A program made the position numbers and the translations under genes. This document shows, piece by piece, positions 59,240-64,000 of a stretch of 64,000 nucleotides of DNA (position 1 is the stretch's first letter; each line of letters opens with the position of its first letter). A model generated the notes under the pieces. It was not told the DNA's origin, searched no databases, and worked only from the letters and a program-made list of their open reading frames with translations. The stretch comes from JBBRHQ01 sp963720735 (GTDB taxonomy: Bacteria > Actinomycetota > Thermoleophilia > Solirubrobacterales > 70-9): assembly GCA_963720735.1 (NCBI GenBank), contig CAVRGL010000010.1, forward strand, positions 62,001 to 126,000, in the 5' to 3' direction.

Positions 59240-60046
59240 TCACTTGATCGCCTGCAGGTCGGGGTGGGTGGCGAGAAGGGTCTGGGTGAAGACGTAGTTG
59301 AAGGCGCCGATCCCCATGAAGGCGATCACCACCGCCTCGTTGACGGCGCGACCGACCCCCGCGGCGCCCCCACTGGCGGTCATCCCCTTGTAGCAGCAGA
59401 CGACGGAGATGATCGCCCCGAACAGGGTGCATTTGACCACCGAGCCCCAGAGATCGGTGACCGAGGCGTTGTTAAAGAGGGTGGCGAAGAACCCGCCGAG
59501 CGGCTGGTTGTAGAGGATCTCGGCGCCGAGCCCGCCGGTGATCCCGAAGAGCAGCGCGTAGACGTCGAGCAGGCCGGTGATCAGCATCAGCGCCAAAAAG
59601 CGAGGCACCACCAGGTTCTTGATCGGGTCGACGCCGAGTACCTGCAGGGCATCGAGCTCCTCGCGGATCTTGCGGGCTCCGAGGTCGGCGGTGATCGCGG
59701 TGCCGGCGACGCCGGCGACGACGATCGCGGTCACGATCGGGGCGAACTCGCGGATCGATGCGAGGATGAAGAAGCCGCCGAGCCGGTCAAGGGCGCCGAA
59801 CAACGAGAGGAAGTTGGCCGCCTGCAGCCCCGGGGCGCCGAAGCCGAAGGCGATGCAGGAGATCATCATCGGGAACCAGCAGAGCTGCAGCGCGAAGAGG
59901 AACTGGCCGATGAACTCCCCGCCGTAGGGGTAGGGCGGCCTGATCGCCGAGGACAAGGTCTTCGCGGTCAGGATCATCATGTCGCCAACCTGCTCGAAGA
60001 GCGACTTGGCGGGTAGGAAAGCCCTGTCGACCGCGGTCCTGACCAT
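59240..60046 (-). CDS. MlaE/YrbE-family permease A
   Basis: 268 residues, six hydrophobic segments with the MlaE core TADLGARKIREELDALQVLGVDPIKNLVVPRFLAL and CCYKGMTASGGAAGVGRAVNEAVVIAFMGIGAFNYVF. First gene of the operon, with GGGAGGAG before ATG 60046. Together with permease B, the MlaF-type ATPase and STAS protein it forms an MCE-type lipid import core; no MCE-domain substrate protein is in the window. Confidence 0.94.
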   Translation of the reverse strand: MVRTAVDRAFLPAKSLFEQVGDMMILTAKTLSSAIRPPYPYGGEFIGQFLFALQLCWFPMMISCIAFGFGAPGLQAANFLSLFGALDRLGGFFILASIREFAPIVTAIVVAGVAGTAITADLGARKIREELDALQVLGVDPIKNLVVPRFLALMLITGLLDVYALLFGITGGLGAEILYNQPLGGFFATLFNNASVTDLWGSVVKCTLFGAIISVVCCYKGMTASGGAAGVGRAVNEAVVIAFMGIGAFNYVFTQTLLATHPDLQAIK

Positions 60047-60163
60047 CTACTCCTCCCGACGGGCGCCCCGCAGACGCGACGCTTCACCCGTCTTCGAGAA
60101 AGTCTATGCGATGGGTTGGCGGGCCGCCACCCGTGCCTGCGATTGGGCCGGGAGGCGCGTGGT

Positions 60164-60991
60164 ATGTTCCTCGGCGCCTTGCGGAGGAGCGGTCCACACG
60201 TCCGAGGAGCCAGCCTTCGCATCGCCGGGGCGGCCCTCGTAAGCGGCGCGATGGCGGTGTTGCCGGCGGCCTGCGGCGGGGGCGGCGGCGACCAGTTCTC
60301 CAACGAGGCGAACGGCACCTACCCGGTCCAGGTGGTGGCGGCGAAGTTCCCCGCCCGCCAGCAGCTTGACCAGAACGCCTTTCTGCGGATAGGGGTGCGC
60401 AACCGCGGCCAGAAACCACTGCCGGCGATGTCGGTGACGATCACGATCGGCGGCAGGAAGGGAGTCGAGTCGGCGCAGCCGTTCTCGATCCGCGACCCTC
60501 AGCCGGGCCTCTCGATACCCGACCGGCCGGTCTGGATCCTCGCCGACACCTACCCGCAAATCGCCGGGAAGCCGGGGCCGGGCGGCGCCCAGACCTCGAA
60601 CAAGAAGACCTTTGACTTCGGCGAGCTGAAGCCCGGCGAGGCGCGGGTCGGAGTGTGGAAGCTGGGGGCGGTGAAGGCGGGTGCCTGGAAGCTCAGATAC
60701 CGGATCGACGCGGGGCTGAGCGGTCAACAGAAGGCCGTCAACGCCGACGGCGGCGGGACTCCGACCGGCAGCTTCGCGGTGCGGATCATCTCGAAGCCGC
60801 AGCTCACCCGAATCAACTCGAAGGGCGAGATCGTCCCGGTGCAGCCCTCCCAGGCGAGCGGCGGGGCGCAGGCGAGCACGAGCGCCGGTGGCGGCGGGGG
60901 AAACCCGAACGCCACCTCCGGGACGGCCAGCGGCGGCAGCGGCTCCTACCCGCCGTCGGGCTCGCAGTCCCCCTCGGGCTCCGGTTACTGA
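60164..60991 (+). CDS. Lipoprotein with Ig-like domain and Gly/Ser-rich tail
   Basis: 275 residues. ATG 60164 has GGGAGG about 8 nt upstream and opens a lipoprotein signal (IAGAALVSGAMAVLPAACGG). The mature part has an ~150-residue beta-rich domain (YPVQVVAAKFPARQQLDQNAFLRIGVRNRGQKPLPAMSVTITI, 'VRNRGQ' suggesting an Ig-like CARDB fold) and then a Gly/Ser/Pro-rich tail of 60 residues. It may carry or present a sugar-metabolism enzyme, judging from the following dehydrogenases. Confidence 0.75.
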   Translation: MFLGALRRSGPHVRGASLRIAGAALVSGAMAVLPAACGGGGGDQFSNEANGTYPVQVVAAKFPARQQLDQNAFLRIGVRNRGQKPLPAMSVTITIGGRKGVESAQPFSIRDPQPGLSIPDRPVWILADTYPQIAGKPGPGGAQTSNKKTFDFGELKPGEARVGVWKLGAVKAGAWKLRYRIDAGLSGQQKAVNADGGGTPTGSFAVRIISKPQLTRINSKGEIVPVQPSQASGGAQASTSAGGGGGNPNATSGTASGGSGSYPPSGSQSPSGSGY

Positions 60992-61030
60992 GCCGGGGCC
61001 GCGCGGTCGGCCTGTCAAGGTTCGGGGCCG

Positions 61031-62191
61031 ATGCGCAGCCGCCCCACCGCCCTCTGCCTGGCGGCGATCCTGCTCGCCGCGATGCTCGGCGGCTGCGGCT
61101 CCTCGGGCTCCGATCAGACCGGGACGGGCAGCCGGCCGGACACCGCAGCCGGGGGCGGCGCTGCCGCGGTTAGCGCCCCGCCGAAGCTGACCAAGATCGG
61201 GGACTTCTCCGAGCCGGTCTACATCGCCCAGCCCAGGGGCGATCGCCACCACCTGTTCGTGGTCGAGAAGACCGGCGCGATCCGCGTGGTCGAGGATGGC
61301 CGTACCCTGCCGCAGCCCTTCCTCGAGATCAGCGACAAGGTCTCGGGGGCCTCCGAGCAGGGCCTTCTCTCGATGGCCTTCGCGCCGGACTACGCCCGCA
61401 GCGGCAGCTTCTATGTCGACTACACGGACACCGCCGGCGACACCCGGGTGGTCTCGTATGAGCGCTCCCCCCACGACCCCCTGCGGGCCGACCCCGGAAG
61501 CGCGCGGGTGGTGCTCGCCCAGGACCAGCCGTTCGACAACCACAACGGCGGCCAGCTCCAGTTCGGGCCCGGTGGGGCGCTCTATGTCGGCTTCGGCGAC
61601 GGCGGCTCGGAGGGCGACCCGGAGCGGACATCGCAGGACCCCTCGACCCTGCTCGGCAAGATCGTCCGCCTCGACGTCGCCGACCCCTCGCCGCGGCCGC
61701 GGATCTACGCCCTCGGGCTGCGCAACCCGTGGCGCTTCTCCTTCGATCCCGCAAGCGGCGCGCTGGCGATCGGCGACGTCGGCCAGGATCGCTTCGAGGA
61801 GGTGGACTACGTTCGCAACCCCCGGCCGGGAATGAACTTCGGTTGGTCCGCATTCGAGGGCTATGCCCGCTACAACCGCGACCAGCAGGCTCCCGGCGCG
61901 ATCCCCCCGGTGCTCGTCTACAGCCACGATCAGGGCTGCTCGGTGACCGGCGGCTATGTGATCCGCGACCCTCGCCTGCCGGCGCTCGACGGCCACTACA
62001 TCTACGGCGACTACTGCGCGGGTCAGCTGCGCGAGTTCCTGCCGCCGAGGCGGCCGGGCGAAAGGGCGACGGCAGACCGCAGCCTCGGCCTCGAGGTGCC
62101 GCAGCTCACCTCCTTCGGCGAGGACTCCCGGGGGAGGATCTACGCCGCCTCGCAGGCGGGGCCCGTTTACCGAATCGATCCCGGCGGGTAA
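61031..62191 (+). CDS. PQQ-dependent sugar (glucose/sorbosone-type) dehydrogenase lipoprotein, copy 1
   Basis: 386 residues. Lipoprotein signal (LAAILLAAMLGGCGSS, Cys-22), then a six-bladed propeller: KIGDFSEPVYIAQPRGDRHHLFVVEKTGAIRVV, LLSMAFAPDYARSGSFYVDYTD, NHNGGQLQFGPGGALYVGFGDGGSEGDP, GLRNPWRFSFDPASG, FGWSAFEGYARYN. The N-H-N-G-G and GDGGS-GDP blocks give the catalytic His and Ca2+/PQQ contacts of soluble aldose sugar dehydrogenases. It oxidises sugars outside the cell. First of three related genes. Confidence 0.92.
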   Translation: MRSRPTALCLAAILLAAMLGGCGSSGSDQTGTGSRPDTAAGGGAAAVSAPPKLTKIGDFSEPVYIAQPRGDRHHLFVVEKTGAIRVVEDGRTLPQPFLEISDKVSGASEQGLLSMAFAPDYARSGSFYVDYTDTAGDTRVVSYERSPHDPLRADPGSARVVLAQDQPFDNHNGGQLQFGPGGALYVGFGDGGSEGDPERTSQDPSTLLGKIVRLDVADPSPRPRIYALGLRNPWRFSFDPASGALAIGDVGQDRFEEVDYVRNPRPGMNFGWSAFEGYARYNRDQQAPGAIPPVLVYSHDQGCSVTGGYVIRDPRLPALDGHYIYGDYCAGQLREFLPPRRPGERATADRSLGLEVPQLTSFGEDSRGRIYAASQAGPVYRIDPGG

Positions 62192-62304
62192 TGGGGAGGC
62201 GCGGACCGGTCCGTTTCCGGTACTCGGGGTTTAGAAGAGACTGGAAGACTGGCCCGCCACCCGGGCCGGCAGCGCGCCCCAGGCGACTGCCCGGGAACTC
62301 GACG

Positions 62305-63480
62305 ATGAGACGCAGACCGAGAACCACCCTGCTGGCGCTCGCGGCGCTCGCCGCCTTGGTCGCCGTCCTGCCCGCCTCGGCCGGCGCCAGGGTCGGCCTG
62401 AAGCGGATCGGGAGGTTCGATCGCCCGGTCTACGTCACCGGGCCCAAGCAGGCGCCAAAGCTGCTCTACGTGGTCGATCAGCCCGGCAAGATCGATGTGG
62501 TGCGCCACGGCCACCACCTGCGGCGCCCCTTCCTCGACATCCGCTCCTTGGTCAGCTTCGACTTCGGCGAGCGCGGCCTGCTCTCGATGGCCTTGCCGCC
62601 CGGCTACCCCAAGGTGAGGCGCTTCTACGTCTACTTCACCAACAACCAGGGCAACATCGAGGTGGACGAGTTCAGGCGGGGCAGCCTGACCCGAGCCAGG
62701 CGCAACTCGCGGCGAAAGGTGATCGAGATCCCCCACCCGACCTGGGCCAACCACAACGGCGGCCAACTCCAGTTCAACGGCAATCTTCTCTACTTCGGGA
62801 CCGGCGACGGTGGCAGCGGCGGCGACCCTCGGAACAACGCGCAGAATATGTCCCGGCTGCTCGGCAAACTGATCCGAATCGACCCCCGCAACCCTCCGGG
62901 CCCCCGCAACTACACGGTGCCGCACTCAAACCCCTTCGTCGGCCGGCCGGGCCGGGACCTGATCTTCAGCTACGGCCTGCGCAACCCGTTCCGCTTCTCC
63001 TTTGACCGGGTCAGCGGCAAACGCCCGCGGATCGTGATCGCCGACGTCGGCCAGAACTCCTTCGAGGAGGTCGACTACGAGACCCTGCCCGCCGCCTCCG
63101 GCGCCAACTTCGGCTGGGACGCCTGGGAGGGGTTCAGCCTCTACCACGGCGACTTCGACGGCACGCCCGACCCGGGCGGGACCACAAAGCCGATCTTCGC
63201 CTACAGCCACAGCCGCGGATGCGCGATCATCGGCGGCTACGTGGTCCGCGACAAGCACATTCCCGCTCTCTACGGCCGCTATGTCTACTCCGACAATTGC
63301 AACGGCACGCTGCGCAGCTTCTCGCCTCACCTGGGAAGGGCAGGCGACGACCGCTCATTGGGCATATCGCTCCCGGCGCCCACCTCGTTCGGAGAGGACG
63401 GCCGTGGCCGCCTCTACGTGACCACGCTCACCAGCGCCGCGCACGGCGGCAAGGTCTTCCGGCTGGTGCGGCGGCGATGA
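62305..63480 (+). CDS. PQQ-dependent sugar dehydrogenase, copy 2
   Basis: 391 residues. Sec signal peptide (LLALAALAALVAVLPASAGA) without a lipobox Cys, then the same propeller blocks: LKRIGRFDRPVYVTGP, RGLLSMALPPGYPKVRRFYVYFTN, NHNGGQLQFNGNLLYFGTGDGGSGGDPRNNAQ, GLRNPFRFSFDRVSG, FGWDAWEGFSLYHG. Same catalytic residues as copy 1; a soluble secreted isozyme. ATGA overlap with copy 3 shows cotranslation. An in-frame extension upstream of ATG 62305 runs through copy 1 and is rejected. Confidence 0.92.
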   Translation: MRRRPRTTLLALAALAALVAVLPASAGARVGLKRIGRFDRPVYVTGPKQAPKLLYVVDQPGKIDVVRHGHHLRRPFLDIRSLVSFDFGERGLLSMALPPGYPKVRRFYVYFTNNQGNIEVDEFRRGSLTRARRNSRRKVIEIPHPTWANHNGGQLQFNGNLLYFGTGDGGSGGDPRNNAQNMSRLLGKLIRIDPRNPPGPRNYTVPHSNPFVGRPGRDLIFSYGLRNPFRFSFDRVSGKRPRIVIADVGQNSFEEVDYETLPAASGANFGWDAWEGFSLYHGDFDGTPDPGGTTKPIFAYSHSRGCAIIGGYVVRDKHIPALYGRYVYSDNCNGTLRSFSPHLGRAGDDRSLGISLPAPTSFGEDGRGRLYVTTLTSAAHGGKVFRLVRRR

Positions 63481-64000
63481 GCGCTCGCCGCTTGCTGATC
63501 CCCTGCCTGGCGGCGCTGGCGATCATCGCCGCGTCGATCCCGGCTGCAGGAAGCGCAACCGCGCGCGGAAGCGGCTCCGGCGCGGCCCGCCTGAAGCTGA
63601 TCGGCAGCTTCGACCAGCCGGTCTACGTCGACGGCACCCACGCCTACCCGAAGCTGCTGTTCGTAGTCGAGAAGCCCGGCGTGATCCGGGTGCTCAGCCA
63701 CGGCCGGACGCTGGACCGGCCCTTCCTCGACATCTCTTCCCTGGTCGAGAGCAGTGGCAGCGAGCAGGGCCTGCTCTCCGTCGCCTTCCCCCCCGATTAC
63801 CGGACCAGCCGCCGCTTCTACGTCTATTACACCGATCACCAGGGCAGGGTCTGCATCGACGAGTTCCGGCGAAGCCGAAGCGATCCGACCCGGGCGCTCC
63901 GCTCGAGCAGGCGTCGTGTGCTGACCATCGACCACCCGACCTACATCAACCACGACGGCGGCCAACTGCAGTTCCACGGCAAGGACCTGTTCATCGGCAC
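63477..64000 (+). CDS. PQQ-dependent sugar dehydrogenase, copy 3 (3' end outside window)
   Basis: 174 codons visible; the gene runs off the end of the window. Signal peptide (LLIPCLAALAIIAASIPAAGSA), then LKLIGSFDQPVYVDG, PKLLFVVEKPGVIRVL, QGLLSVAFPPDYRTSRRFYVYYTD, and TYINHDGGQLQFHGKDLF, where the catalytic block reads N-H-D-G-G instead of N-H-N-G-G. Starts by 4-bp ATGA overlap with copy 2, so copies 2 and 3 are one translational unit. Confidence 0.9.
   Translation, partial: MSARRLLIPCLAALAIIAASIPAAGSATARGSGSGAARLKLIGSFDQPVYVDGTHAYPKLLFVVEKPGVIRVLSHGRTLDRPFLDISSLVESSGSEQGLLSVAFPPDYRTSRRFYVYYTDHQGRVCIDEFRRSRSDPTRALRSSRRRVLTIDHPTYINHDGGQLQFHGKDLFIG

Noticed and set aside
61729..62304. 192-codon upstream extension of sugar dehydrogenase copy 2
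   Set aside because: It runs in another frame through copy 1; ATG 62305 starts a normal signal peptide.

Overview
The window is high-GC, densely packed bacterial chromosome with genes on both strands, very short intergenic gaps, many ATGA/GTGA overlaps and frequent GTG/TTG starts. Gene content (actinobacterial-type integration host factor-like protein, MCE-type lipid import permeases, class III cyclase fused to AAA and TPR regions, RTX repeats, several small secreted cysteine-containing proteins, tandem PQQ-type sugar dehydrogenases) points to an Actinomycetota member, most likely Thermoleophilia/Solirubrobacterales; this assignment is inference. No rRNA, tRNA, CRISPR array, insertion sequence or prophage was seen.

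Layout. 1-6.4 kb: 3' end of a RecD2-like helicase, an OafA-type acyltransferase with SGNH domain, SRPBCC and DHFR/RibD-like proteins, small secreted proteins and a cold shock protein with a clear terminator. 6.4-13.6 kb: zinc-ribbon/HTH protein, LolCDE/MacB-like ABC exporter, DUF4239 and TVP38/DedA membrane proteins, a large secreted protein. 13.7-19.3 kb: acyl-CoA dehydrogenase with a palindromic operator, conserved hypotheticals, Bcp peroxiredoxin, MOSC, GNAT and a Ca2+/H+ antiporter. 19.4-30.5 kb: lipoprotein, ArsA-like ATPase with an overlapping CxxxCxxC protein, a 1184-residue class III adenylate cyclase/AAA/TPR protein, EVE and DUF2203 proteins, PPK2, and a MoxR-VWA pair. 30.5-35 kb: an Rrf2 regulator and TauE/SafE transporter, then a TPP riboswitch controlling a three-gene thiamine-precursor ABC importer. 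35-41.6 kb: GAF/PAS/GGDEF/EAL protein, AlkA-like glycosylase, and a divergent GNAT-fold / alpha-oxoamine synthase pair. 41.6-47.6 kb: IHF-like protein and an MMPL exporter operon with a degenerate thioredoxin and a B3/B4 protein. 47.6-53 kb: surface-polymer acylation cluster (MBOAT + SGNH, two further SGNH-like secreted proteins, RTX protein). 53-60 kb: Na+/H+ antiporter with an apparent frameshift, a secreted CocE/X-Pro-type hydrolase, USP-like protein, and an Mla/MCE ABC system. 60-64 kb: a lipoprotein and three tandem PQQ-type sugar dehydrogenases, the last cut by the window edge.

Cross-cutting observations. About twenty genes have a TANNNT-like -10 hexamer ending 6-9 nt (usually exactly 7 nt) before the start codon and no Shine-Dalgarno, the geometry expected of leaderless mRNAs; this also fixes many start codons. 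One divergent pair (28117-/28142+) shares a single symmetric -10 element. A strongly structured 32.07-32.19 kb intergenic element with mutually exclusive long pairings sits between two divergent promoters with no gene to terminate, and is the best candidate for an undescribed element. A CTG start codon is strongly supported for the MBOAT gene.
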